DNA of 64,000 bases from Acidobacteriota bacterium (GTDB lineage: Bacteria > Acidobacteriota > Thermoanaerobaculia > Multivoradales > JBCCEF01). The notes beneath the pieces are model-generated. The model did no database searches, was not told the DNA's origin, and was given only the letters and a program-made list of their open reading frames with translations. Positions 10,112 to 19,359 of the stretch are shown here, piece by piece. The DNA lies in assembly GCA_039028635.1 (NCBI GenBank), contig JBCCHV010000032.1, positions 1 to 64,000 on the forward strand. The letters run 5' to 3'. Numbering within the stretch: position 1 is the first letter of the stretch; every line of letters begins with the position of its first letter. The translations under genes and the position numbers were made by a program.

Positions 10112-10146
10112 AACGGGCGGCTCCGAGACGGACGGTACCGCCCGTT
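10112..10146 (+). terminator. Rho-independent-like terminator
   Basis: AACGGGCGG (10112-10120) pairs perfectly with CCGCCCGTT (10138-10146) and is followed by a pyrimidine-rich run. It lies just after the spondin-domain gene and between convergent genes, so it may serve both strands. Confidence 0.7.
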
Positions 10147-10167
10147 TCCCTTCCCCTTCCCCCTCCC

Positions 10168-11631
10168 TCATGGAGGGGGACTTTTTTGTTTTGCAGAAAC
10201 GGCTTCGTCCGGAGCCGACAGGCGCCCTAGCAGTCGCCGATAGCGCTCCTCGCCGCGCAGGCTGGCGAGGTCCGGATCCCGAGCCAGGTGGGCGGCGTCT
10301 CGGTAGCCCGCCGCGATCGCCCGCTCGAGGGCATCGAAGGCCGGACCGCGGCGCCCCTGGCGCGCCAGCGCACAGGCCAGGTTGTAGAGGGTGCGAACGT
10401 CCTGCGGTCTCACCTCCAGGGCCAAGGAGAGACTGGCCGCCGCGCCACCGAAGTTCTGGCGCGCAATGAAGTCCCGGTAATAGTAGAAAGAGGTTCGAAC
10501 CCAGATCAGCTCCAGGGTTCGGCGGGCGGCGTCGGCCCGCTGTTGCCGGCGGCGATCTGCGGCGGCCTTCTGCAGCCGGTGGATCTGGCGCTCGCGTTGC
10601 GTGCGTTCGGCCGCCGTCGCCGGTCGCCCGAGATTGCCGAACAGGGACTCGACCTCGCGCCGGCGAGTTTCCTCCCAGGCGGCCACTCGCTGCATCTCGG
10701 CGAGCCCTTCCCGCACCTCCGGGTGCTTGGCGAGAGCGATCAGGCGCCGCTCGAGCGCGGTCTGATCGGCGCCTTCGGCATCCACCAGGCCAGCGAGGTC
10801 TTCGTGCAGGGAACGCAGGCGACGGAAGGCGGCAAGCCGATCGCCCTGCGCCTCGAGCCCTGCCACCTGCTCGAGGGCCTGCCGCCGGAGCTGCTCGACC
10901 AAGGCATCGTCCCGGGGACGCAGGCCGGACCGCATCGCCTGGACCTCGAACCAGCCGAAGGCTGCCTCGACGATCGCCGCCGGCGGCCAGTCGTGCCCGC
11001 CGGCGAAACGCTCGAAGCGGTGGGCCTTGCCGAGGGCCCGCAGGCGCTCGTCGAGACGCTCCATCTCCCAGTAGTTGAAGTCTTCGCTGCCGGCGGTGCC
11101 GAAGTGGACGAAGGAGAGATCGCTCTCCGGCGGCAGCTTGCGGGGAAAGGCACCGCTCGCCCCGAGAACTCCGGCGACCTGCCCCGGCAGCGCGTAGGCC
11201 ACCGCCGTGGCGCCACGGGAGGTTCCCGAGAATCCCGCCACGTAGTAGCGACGAGGATCGATCGCAAAGCGCCGCGGCAGATCGTCGAGCAGCGCATCGA
11301 CGGCGGCTTCGATCGGCTCCCAACCGTCATCGCTGCGCGAGCCGTTGGAGCTCGCCACGATGTAGCCGAAGCGCTCTGCTCCGGCGCGGAAGCGCTCCGC
11401 CGTCGAGGCTCCCCGGCCGCGCGCGTCGAGCACCACCATCACCGGCCACGGACGATCCGCCACATAGCCGGTGGGTAGGTAGACGGCATAGGTTTGCTCG
11501 GCATCGCTGGCGCAGACCAGACCATCGACCAGCTCACCGGCCACGGCTCGACCTTCGTCGGCGCTTGCCGAGACCTGCAGCAGAAGGCCCATCGCGACGG
11601 CCGACAGCAGAGCCCTTCTCCCGTGCCTCAT
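10168..11631 (-). CDS. Secreted alpha/beta-hydrolase (esterase) with C-terminal TPR-like region
   Basis: 487 residues with a signal peptide at about 1-28. The N-terminal half is an alpha/beta-hydrolase: YAVYLPTGY, PVMVVLDARG, the nucleophile elbow AGFSGTSRGA and a late GGHDW that would supply the catalytic His. The C-terminal half (about 260-480) is Arg/Leu-rich and helical, ending in a TPR-like segment (VRTLYNLACALARQGR). The start at 11631 is fixed by its ATGA overlap with the upstream hydrolase gene. Substrate unknown; periplasmic ester hydrolysis is inferred. It may be an accessory of the preceding hydrolase. Confidence 0.8.
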   Translation of the reverse strand: MRHGRRALLSAVAMGLLLQVSASADEGRAVAGELVDGLVCASDAEQTYAVYLPTGYVADRPWPVMVVLDARGRGASTAERFRAGAERFGYIVASSNGSRSDDGWEPIEAAVDALLDDLPRRFAIDPRRYYVAGFSGTSRGATAVAYALPGQVAGVLGASGAFPRKLPPESDLSFVHFGTAGSEDFNYWEMERLDERLRALGKAHRFERFAGGHDWPPAAIVEAAFGWFEVQAMRSGLRPRDDALVEQLRRQALEQVAGLEAQGDRLAAFRRLRSLHEDLAGLVDAEGADQTALERRLIALAKHPEVREGLAEMQRVAAWEETRRREVESLFGNLGRPATAAERTQRERQIHRLQKAAADRRRQQRADAARRTLELIWVRTSFYYYRDFIARQNFGGAAASLSLALEVRPQDVRTLYNLACALARQGRRGPAFDALERAIAAGYRDAAHLARDPDLASLRGEERYRRLLGRLSAPDEAVSAKQKSPPP

Positions 11632-12812
11632 GGTGAAGGGTACGCAGCTCCTGCGGTCGAGTTCTCCACCTCCCGGCGACGCAGATCGGCCCGTCCGCCG
11701 CTGGCCTCGGCGAGGGCGTCCGAGGCCAGATACCGCTGGGCCTTCGGCTCCTCCTTGAGGTAGGCGTCCCAGAAGGCCACCGTCGCCGAGACGATCCACT
11801 CGAAGAGACGACGCTCGTCGTCGACGTCGCGCTGCCGGCGCTGCGCCGCGGAGTCCTGCGTCAGGCGGCCGGTGAAGGAGGCGTGGGCGGCACCGTCGAT
11901 CATCAAACCGAGCTTGTCCTCTGGGGGACCGAAGCGATAGGGGTCAAGCTTGTCCTCTCCGCTCTGGCCGGTGAAGCCGCCGTCCTCACTGCCGCTGACC
12001 GCCAGCATCGGTCGCCGACAGTCGTCCCAGGAGGAATCCGCCAGCCCCTGCTGCCCGCGGCCCTGGGGGGACAGTAGAACGAAGGCTCGCGGCCGCGGGT
12101 CGGCGACGGAGCCGTCGAGGGCGAAGGACCGAGCTCCCGCCATCAACTGGCTGGTGAAGGCACCGAAGGAGTGGCCGCCGACCCCGATCCGTTCGCGATC
12201 GAGGCGCCCGGCGAGGGCCGGGATCTGGGCCTCGACCCGATCCAGGTGATCCAAGATGTCCTGCAGATCGGCGACCCGCCGACGCCAGGTCTCCGGGTCC
12301 TGCAACATCTGCCGCATCCTCTGTCGCAGCTCCCCGCCCCGGCTGCCGCCGCGCCGCGATCGAGGACGGCTCTGGCCCGCTCCCAAGGCGCCGCTTCGGG
12401 ATCCCGCCCGGGGACTGGCAACCGCCCCACCGCGGCCACCCCGGCGACGCGGTCCAGGCTCGGTGGCACCCTCGGCGCCCGGGCTTCCTTCCAAGGCGGC
12501 TCGCCGCAGTTGGTCGCGATCGTCATGATCCGGTTCGATGACCACGTAGCCGGCCGCGGCCCAAGCCGTCACGATCGGCTTCTCGTTCTCCTTCGAGCCG
12601 CCGGCGCCGTGGGAGAAGAGGATCACCGGCAGCTTGCCGGTCGCCGCCTTCGACGGATAGGTCACGCGCACCGGGATCTGCACCATCGGCTCGTCGACCA
12701 GCAGGAGCTCGTCCGACCTCGTCACTGCCTCGCGATCCCCCACCTCGGCGTACCCCTGCGCTACCAGCGGCAGAGAGATCGCCCCCAGCACCAGCAATCC
12801 TCGCAGCACCAT
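11628..12812 (-). CDS. Secreted alpha/beta-hydrolase (PAF-acetylhydrolase/dienelactone-hydrolase-like)
   Basis: 394 residues with an N-terminal signal peptide (about 1-22). The hydrolase core includes LPVILFSHGAGGSKEN (oxyanion region), GVGGHSFGAFTS (nucleophile Ser in GHSFG), SGSEDG (acid region) and GAAHASF (catalytic His). Between about residues 105 and 155 sits a low-complexity Arg/Gly/Pro/Ala insertion not expected in the family. The start is supported by AAAGGAGTC upstream. It is translationally coupled to the second hydrolase downstream. Related enzymes cleave short acyl esters such as PAF or chlorophyll-type esters; the actual substrate is unknown. Confidence 0.85.
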   Translation of the reverse strand: MVLRGLLVLGAISLPLVAQGYAEVGDREAVTRSDELLLVDEPMVQIPVRVTYPSKAATGKLPVILFSHGAGGSKENEKPIVTAWAAAGYVVIEPDHDDRDQLRRAALEGSPGAEGATEPGPRRRGGRGGAVASPRAGSRSGALGAGQSRPRSRRGGSRGGELRQRMRQMLQDPETWRRRVADLQDILDHLDRVEAQIPALAGRLDRERIGVGGHSFGAFTSQLMAGARSFALDGSVADPRPRAFVLLSPQGRGQQGLADSSWDDCRRPMLAVSGSEDGGFTGQSGEDKLDPYRFGPPEDKLGLMIDGAAHASFTGRLTQDSAAQRRQRDVDDERRLFEWIVSATVAFWDAYLKEEPKAQRYLASDALAEASGGRADLRRREVENSTAGAAYPSP

Positions 12813-12908
12813 CGGGACTCCTTTCCACCGGCTTCACCCACCGGCGCCTCTGGAACTCCCGACCGGGCGCGATCTTGCGGACCGCTGACTTGCGCCGGGC
12901 CCCTGCGG

Positions 12909-14684
12909 TCAATCGCCGGGCGGCGAGTCGCCCACTAGCTCGATCTGCCGTAGCCCGCGCAGCGCGCTCAACAAGCGCAGCCGGGGCGCCGCCGCTAGCT
13001 CTTGCGTCGTGATCACTCCCTCGAACAGCTCGCCGCGCGCCAGCAACTCGGCCCGCAGGGTGCCGCCGAGCAGGCCGCAGGTCACCGGCGGCGTGATCCA
13101 GCGACCATCCCGCTCGAGCGCCACATTGGCCCGGCAAGACTCGGTGAGCTCGCGGCGTTCGTTCCACAACAAGACGTCGTCGCAGCCCTCAGGGACTGCC
13201 GCCAGGGCTTCGTCATAGACCCGCCGGCGGGTCGTCTTGTGGAACAGAAAGGGGTCCTGGGAATCCACCGGTCGCTGCGCCAAGACGACCTTCTCCGGTG
13301 CTGCAGAGGGCATGGCCTCGACCTCCAGCCGAACCTTGCCGCGACGGCTCAAGCGCAGGCGCAGGCGACGCGGTCCAGAGGCCTCGAAGGCGGTCAGCAG
13401 CGAGCGGATCAGCGGCAGATCACAGGCGAAGTCGAAGTACTCGGCCGAGCGCGCCAGCCGTTCGAGGTGCCGCTCGAGCAGATAGCAGCCGTCGGTGGCA
13501 GTCCAGCGCATCGTCTCGAAGAGCTCGAAGGTCGGCTCCGGATAGCGCAGGGCGCGGCTCAGCACCTTGGCCTTGACCTTGGTCTCGCGGTACTCCGCCG
13601 CAGCCCGTGAATCCCACACGATGCCGCCGCCGACGCCGAACACCACTTCACTTCGGGCCGGCTGGACCACCGCCGTCCGGATCGCCACCGAGAAGCGCGC
13701 CCGACGATCCGGCGCGATGAAGCCGACGGCCCCGGTGTAGACGCCCCGCGGCTCGTCCTCGAGGCGAGCGATGATCTGGCTGGTACGGGCCTTCGGAGCG
13801 CCGGTGATGGAGGCACACGGGAAGAGCGCTCGAAACAGCTCGACCACGCCCACCGAGCTGCGCGCCTGCACCGTCGAGGTCATCTGCAACACCGTCGGGT
13901 AGCGCTCGACGTCGAACAGTCGCGACACGGCGACGCTGCCGGGCTCGGCGATGCGGCCGAGATCGTTGCGCATCATGTCGACGATCATGACGTTCTCGGC
14001 CCGCTCCTTCGGCGAGTCGGCCAAGGAGCCACGACGCTCGAGATCCTCGTCGAGGGTGCGACCACGGGGCGCCGTGCCCTTCATCGGCCGAGTGGTGATG
14101 CGGTCCCCGTCACGCTCGAAGAAGAGCTCCGGGGAGGCCGAGCAGACCTGGAACCCGGGTCCTTCGAGGTAGCCGCCGTAGCGACAGCGCTGGGCCCGAA
14201 TCAAGGCGTTGAAAAGGCCCCGCGAATCGCCTTCGAAGGCGGCCCGAAGACGATAGGTGTAGTTGACCTGGTAGGTCTCGCCGCGCCCGATGGCGCGCTT
14301 GAGGATCCCGATCTTGCGTCCGAAGGCGACCCGATCGACGGATTCCTCCCAGGGGCCGACCTGGCATGCCGCAGCGGCCTGGAACGGCTCCTCGGAGAAA
14401 CGCCGTTCGACCTTGGCGAAGAGCCCGAACCAAAGCACCGGATGGCGCATCCCGGAGGGATCGTGGGCCGCCAGGGCAGAGTCGAAGGCCGGAGCCGCCT
14501 CGTAGGCCACGAAGCCGGCCGCCCACAACCCTTCTGCCTCGACTCGCCGCGCCACGGCCTCGAGGGTCGGAACGACGTCGACCACACGGTGGGCGGCGAG
14601 CACATCGACCGGCTCGACGAAAGTCAACCAGCGATTCTCGGCTCCGTCCTGGAGCAGGGCAAACGGCTTCGAGGGAGAGTCCAA
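12909..14684 (-). CDS. pabBC: Aminodeoxychorismate synthase component I fused to aminodeoxychorismate lyase
   Basis: A 591-residue fusion for p-aminobenzoate synthesis (folate branch). Residues about 1-370 are the chorismate-binding PabB domain, with YQVNYTYRL, SPELFF, RPMKGTAPRG, DMMRNDLGRI, CASITGAPK and GVGGGIVWDS. Residues about 380-590 are a PabC-like PLP lyase, with FELFETMRW, HKTTRR and CRANV. PabB makes aminodeoxychorismate and PabC releases pyruvate to give pABA; the glutaminase PabA must lie elsewhere. The most likely start is a TTG at 14684, with only a weak AGG upstream, so the N terminus is uncertain by a few residues. Confidence 0.92.
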   Translation of the reverse strand: MDSPSKPFALLQDGAENRWLTFVEPVDVLAAHRVVDVVPTLEAVARRVEAEGLWAAGFVAYEAAPAFDSALAAHDPSGMRHPVLWFGLFAKVERRFSEEPFQAAAACQVGPWEESVDRVAFGRKIGILKRAIGRGETYQVNYTYRLRAAFEGDSRGLFNALIRAQRCRYGGYLEGPGFQVCSASPELFFERDGDRITTRPMKGTAPRGRTLDEDLERRGSLADSPKERAENVMIVDMMRNDLGRIAEPGSVAVSRLFDVERYPTVLQMTSTVQARSSVGVVELFRALFPCASITGAPKARTSQIIARLEDEPRGVYTGAVGFIAPDRRARFSVAIRTAVVQPARSEVVFGVGGGIVWDSRAAAEYRETKVKAKVLSRALRYPEPTFELFETMRWTATDGCYLLERHLERLARSAEYFDFACDLPLIRSLLTAFEASGPRRLRLRLSRRGKVRLEVEAMPSAAPEKVVLAQRPVDSQDPFLFHKTTRRRVYDEALAAVPEGCDDVLLWNERRELTESCRANVALERDGRWITPPVTCGLLGGTLRAELLARGELFEGVITTQELAAAPRLRLLSALRGLRQIELVGDSPPGD

Positions 14685-14873
14685 GACCTGTGGAAAACCT
14701 CCGCAAAAAGCGCCCTATGGCTTGTGGAAAGATGACCGAAATGCTGTGGAATCGAAGCCCTGGGAGCAGCTTCTTCCAAAGCTACCACGAGCGACGAGAC
14801 GCGCCCGCAGGATTCCGATACGATTCCACCGCTGACGCAAACCACCCCCGACCAACCGCCGAGTGAGCCCGAC

Positions 14874-16085
14874 GTGCCGACCCTCGCCGACATCCGTGCC
14901 GCCCACGACCGCATTGCACCGGAGCTGCCGGCCACCCCCTGCCGCGAAGCCCTCGGCTACGCGCCGGCGATTCCGGGACGCATCTTCCTCAAGCTCGAAA
15001 ACCTACACCGCACCGGCTCCTTCAAGGAACGGGGCGCCCTCAATCGGCTGCTCACCATGAGCCCCGAGGACCGCGCGCGCGGCGTGATCACCGCCAGCGC
15101 CGGCAACCACGCCCAGGCCCTCGCCCTACACGCCCAGCGCCTCGGCATCGACACCCTGGTCGTGATGCCCGAGGCCACCCCCCTGATCAAGGTCAGCAAC
15201 ACCCGTCAGTACGGCGCCCGGGTGGTACTCCACGGCGCCACCTTCGACGACGCCGTCGACGAAGCGCTGCGGCGGCGCGAGGCGGAAGGCCGCATCCTGG
15301 TGCCGGCCTTCAACGACGAAGCGGTGATCGCCGGCCAGGGCACCCTCGGCCTGGAGCTCGACCAGCAGCTCGAGCGCATCGACCGGGTGGTGGTGCCAAT
15401 CGGCGGTGGCGGCCTGATCTCGGGCATCGCACTGGCGATCAAGGCGCTGCGTCCGAAGGTCAAAGTGATCGGCGTCGAGGCCACCGCCGCGCCCTCGGCC
15501 CTGACTTCCCGACGCGCCGGTGAGATCGTCACCGTCACCAGCACCGAGACCATCGCCGACGGCATCGCCGTCAAACGGATCGGCGATCTCACCTTCCCGC
15601 TCATCGAAGATCTGGTCGACGACATCGTCACCGTCGACGAACCGCAGATCGCCTCCGCCGTGATGCAGCTGCTGGAGCGCCAGAAGACCCTCACCGAGGG
15701 GGCCGGCGCCGCCGGCATGGCGGCCCTGCTGGCCGGCAAGATCGCCACCCGACCGAGTGACCACACGGTGGTGGTGTTGTGCGGTGGCAACATCGACATC
15801 AACATCTTGGCGCGCATCATCGACCGTGGCCTGGTCGCCGACGGACGCCTGGTGCGCCTCAAGGTGACCGGCATCGATCGCCCGGGCCTGCTAGCGGAAG
15901 TCACCGCCAGCGTCGCCGAGCACGGCGCCAACGTCCTCGAGATCGCCCACTCGCGGGAGTTCGCCGACATCTCCGTCGGCCATGTCGAGGTGCTGCTGAC
16001 CCTCGAGACCCGCGGCCGCGAGCACATCGCAGAGCTCATCGACTCGCTGTCCCACGATGGCGACCGTGCCGTCGCCCTGAGCTGA
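14874..16085 (+). CDS. ilvA: Threonine dehydratase (threonine ammonia-lyase) with ACT domain
   Basis: 403 residues. The N-terminal PLP fold-type II domain (about 1-320) has SFKERGA with Schiff-base K51, the ASAGNHAQ substrate loop, the phosphate-binding GGGGL and CGGN near the end. The C-terminal ACT domain (about 328-403) is the usual site of allosteric amino-acid control. It converts threonine to 2-oxobutyrate. The ACT arrangement matches the shorter TdcB/IlvA-type enzymes with a single ACT domain, so an isoleucine-biosynthetic or catabolic role is open. The start is a GTG at 14874. Confidence 0.9.
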   Translation: MPTLADIRAAHDRIAPELPATPCREALGYAPAIPGRIFLKLENLHRTGSFKERGALNRLLTMSPEDRARGVITASAGNHAQALALHAQRLGIDTLVVMPEATPLIKVSNTRQYGARVVLHGATFDDAVDEALRRREAEGRILVPAFNDEAVIAGQGTLGLELDQQLERIDRVVVPIGGGGLISGIALAIKALRPKVKVIGVEATAAPSALTSRRAGEIVTVTSTETIADGIAVKRIGDLTFPLIEDLVDDIVTVDEPQIASAVMQLLERQKTLTEGAGAAGMAALLAGKIATRPSDHTVVVLCGGNIDINILARIIDRGLVADGRLVRLKVTGIDRPGLLAEVTASVAEHGANVLEIAHSREFADISVGHVEVLLTLETRGREHIAELIDSLSHDGDRAVALS

Positions 16086-16169
16086 AGGCGTTCCGATGGT
16101 GCCGAATCCCAGAACCCTGCCGATCCCCACCAACCCGACTGCGGCCTGCGCCGCCAGGAGCCTCGCGCG

Positions 16170-16660
<491 letters not shown>

Positions 16661-16664
<4 letters not shown>

Positions 16665-17800
16665 ATCCGATCCTGCCCGGCGCGACCGTCGGCGTCCTCG
16701 GCAGCGGTCAGCTCGGTCGCATGTTGGCCCTGTCGGCCCGGGCCATGGGGTATCGCATCCACACCCTGTCGCCGCAGAGTGACACGCCCACCGGTCAGGT
16801 CGCCGACCGCGAAGTGGTCGCCGCCTACGACGACCTCGAGGCGGTTCGCGAGTTCGCCCGGCGGGTGGACGTGGTGACCTTCGAGTTCGAGAACGTCGCC
16901 GCCGACGCCACCGCCGTCGCCGCCGAGGAAGGGCCCGTGAGGCCGGCCGGCGAGATCCTCCACATCACCCAGAATCGACGCCGCGAGAAGGCCTTCCTGG
17001 CGCGCCACGGATTTCCTCTACCGCCCTACCGGGAGGTCACCTCGGCCGCCGAGCTGGACACCGCCCTGGCAGAGATCGGCACGCCGGCGGTGCTCAAGAC
17101 GGCCGGTTTCGGTTACGACGGCAAGGGTCAGGTCAAGCTCGCCGCCGGTGACGATCCGGAGGCCGCCTGGCGGGGTCTCGCCACCGACGAGGCGGTTCTC
17201 GAAGCCTTCGTCGACTTCGTCGGCGAGCTCTCGGTGGTGGTGGCCCGGGCAGTCGATGGCTCGATAGTGGACTACGGCCCAGTGGCCAACGACCACGTCC
17301 GGCACATCCTGGATCTCTCGCTGGCCCCCGCACCGGTGCCGCCGCCGGTCGCCAGTGAAGCTCGCGCCATCGCCCACGGCGTCGCTGAGCAGCTCGACCT
17401 GGTGGGAGTGCTGTGTGTCGAGCTGTTTCGCACCAGCGACGATCGGCTGCTGGTCAACGAGCTGGCACCGCGGCCTCACAACTCCGGCCACTGGACCATC
17501 GAAGGCTGCACCACCAGCCAGTTCGAGCAACAGCTCCGCGCCGCCTGTGGCCTCGCCCTCGGTGAAGTCCACATCCCGCGCCCGGTGGCGATGGTCAACC
17601 TCCTCGGCGACCTGTGGCAGCACGGCGAGCCGAACTGGGACGTCCTGCTCGCCGAGCCCGGCGTCAAGCTCCAACTCTACGGCAAGGCCGAGGCCCGGGT
17701 CGGCCGCAAGATGGGGCACCTGACGGTGGTCGACGACGAGGCGGCGCGGGCCAAGGAGCGCGCCATCGCCGCCCGGGAGCTTTTGCGACGCTCGCCCTGA
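16661..17800 (+). CDS. purK: 5-(carboxyamino)imidazole ribonucleotide synthase
   Basis: A 379-residue ATP-grasp enzyme. It shows [12 protein letters not shown] at the N terminus, [20 protein letters not shown] (ATP-grasp loop), ELSVVVAR and [17 protein letters not shown]. It uses ATP and bicarbonate to make N5-CAIR from AIR, feeding PurE. The start is a GTG at 16661 overlapping the purE stop (GTGA). The next gene, a methyltransferase, begins at or inside its 3' end. Confidence 0.97.
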
Positions 17801-18600
17801 GGCGCTGGTCCCAATGGCTACCGCCGGCGGCCAAGGGGGCTCTCTGGCGACTGGCCGACCGGCTCGGTGACCGCCGCACCAAGATTCGCCGCGGCCCGGC
17901 CCGAGGAGTCACCATCGTGGCACCGCTGCGCCGCTGGCGCGGTTATCGCCAGGGCCTCTACGAGGCACCACTCCTGGCCGCCGTGGCGGCAGACCTCGCG
18001 GCCGGCGATTGCGCCCTCGACATCGGCGCCGCCTACGGCTACTTCACCCTCGCGATGGCGGCGCGGGTCGGCGAAACCGGCCGGGTGGTGGCCTTCGAGC
18101 CGGCCCCCGAGACCGCCGCGGCCCTCACCCGCACCCTGCGGCTCAATCGCGTAAAGCACGTCGAGCAGGTACAGGCGGCCCTCACCGCCGGTAGCGGCGA
18201 GAACCGGTTGCTGGTGCCCGCCAATCCGACCATGGCCCGCCTGTCGCCCCGCGGCGGCGTCTCCGTCGCCACCCTCCGGCTCGACGATTGGATGGCGGGA
18301 CCGTCGGCGCCGGAGCGCCTCGACCTGATCAAGATCGACGTCGAAGGCGCCGAGCTGGAGGTGCTCGAAGGCGGCTGCCGCAGTCTCGAGAAGCATCGTC
18401 CGACGGTGCTGTGCGAGCTCCACCGGGGACGCGGCCTGGAGGCTTCCCCGAGGAGCTGCGCGGAGCGCCTGCAAGAGCTCGGCTACCGCCTGCAGGCGAT
18501 CCCGAACGACCAGCCCTTCGAGCAACGGCTCGCCAAGCTCGAAGCCCGGCCTCTCGGTGATCGCGTCTTGACCCTTCACCTGCGAGCCACCGCGCGATGA
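17797..18600 (+). CDS. FkbM-family SAM-dependent methyltransferase
   Basis: About 267 residues. SAM-binding motif I is ALDIGAAYGYFTLAMAA, the acidic loop is FEPAPE, and the FkbM-typical LIKIDVEGAELEVLEG lies near the middle of the C-terminal half. FkbM enzymes O-methylate sugars or secondary metabolites. The start is unclear. The open frame reaches back to a GTG at 17614 well inside purK; no ATG or GTG lies at the purK stop, but a CTG overlaps it (CTGA). I give the position that removes most overlap; the true N terminus may be longer. Confidence 0.8.
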   Translation: MRRWSQWLPPAAKGALWRLADRLGDRRTKIRRGPARGVTIVAPLRRWRGYRQGLYEAPLLAAVAADLAAGDCALDIGAAYGYFTLAMAARVGETGRVVAFEPAPETAAALTRTLRLNRVKHVEQVQAALTAGSGENRLLVPANPTMARLSPRGGVSVATLRLDDWMAGPSAPERLDLIKIDVEGAELEVLEGGCRSLEKHRPTVLCELHRGRGLEASPRSCAERLQELGYRLQAIPNDQPFEQRLAKLEARPLGDRVLTLHLRATAR

Positions 18601-18645
18601 GCATTCGAGCCGCCGGGTTGGCAATCCCGCCGAAGAGGCCGTGAG

Positions 18646-19254
18646 ATGGAGGCTCTCCTCCTCGGCCTCAGCTTCGGTTTCGCTTCCGGATTCAGCCCGG
18701 GGCCGCTGTTCACCCTGGTGATCACCAGTACCCTGGAGCGCGGCCTGGGGGCAGGCCTGAGGGTTTCCTTGGCCCCTCTGGTGACGGACGCTCCGATCAT
18801 TCTGCTGTCGGTGCTTTTCCTGCGTTCCCTGCCGCCGTCGTTCCTCACCGTCATCACCATCGCCGGCGCCGGCGTGGTGTTCTATCTCGCCTTCGACACC
18901 CTGCGCACCGCCCGCCGGCGCAGCTCCATCGAGCAGGCGACGGCGGCCACCAAGGCACCGCGGGATCTCCTGCGGGCCGTGCTGGTCAACGGCCTGAGCC
19001 CTCATCCCTGGCTCTTCTGGGTCAGCATCGGCGGCCCGGCCCTGATCCAGGCGTGGCGCCGCTCGCCGGTCGACGGCAGCGCCTTCCTGCTCGGTTTCTT
19101 CCCCCTGCTGGTGGGCGCCAAGATGCTGCTCGCCTGGCTGGCGGCCCGTGGGCGCCCTTATCTCAAAGGTCCCCTCTACGGCCGCGTGCTCACCGCCTGC
19201 GGTCTGCTGCTCCTCGTCCTCGGCGTTCTGTTGCTGCGCCACGCGGTGCGCTGA
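18646..19254 (+). CDS. LysE/RhtB-family amino-acid exporter
   Basis: 202 residues with about six hydrophobic segments, the standard size of the LysE/RhtB translocator family. The N-terminal GFASGFSPGPLFTLV contains the family Gly-x-x-x-Gly-x-x-Pro-Gly-Pro signature, and NGLSPHPWLFW is the conserved loop near the middle. It sits in the inner membrane; members export amino acids or their derivatives. The neighbouring threonine dehydratase is 2.5 kb away and gives no firm substrate clue. The ribosome binding site is weak. Confidence 0.85.
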   Translation: MEALLLGLSFGFASGFSPGPLFTLVITSTLERGLGAGLRVSLAPLVTDAPIILLSVLFLRSLPPSFLTVITIAGAGVVFYLAFDTLRTARRRSSIEQATAATKAPRDLLRAVLVNGLSPHPWLFWVSIGGPALIQAWRRSPVDGSAFLLGFFPLLVGAKMLLAWLAARGRPYLKGPLYGRVLTACGLLLLVLGVLLLRHAVR

Positions 19255-19277
19255 GCGACCGCTCGAAGCCATCCCGA

Positions 19278-19304
19278 TGTCACGTTTCTTTCTCCTCTCC
19301 CGTC
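19278..19304 (+). promoter_or_regulatory. Predicted ECF41 sigma-factor promoter
   Basis: TGTCACG at 19278-19284, a 16-bp spacer, then CGTC at 19301-19304. This matches, except for the last base of the first box, the TGTCACA-N16-CGTC signature known for ECF41 sigma factors. It lies 56 bp upstream of the epimerase start, and the epimerase is co-transcribed with an ECF41 sigma gene. The site therefore predicts positive autoregulation. Confidence 0.75.
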
Positions 19305-19359
19305 TCCCGGCCAGCGGCGGAAGCCTTCGCCGCGACACCTGACGAAAAGGAGACGCGAG

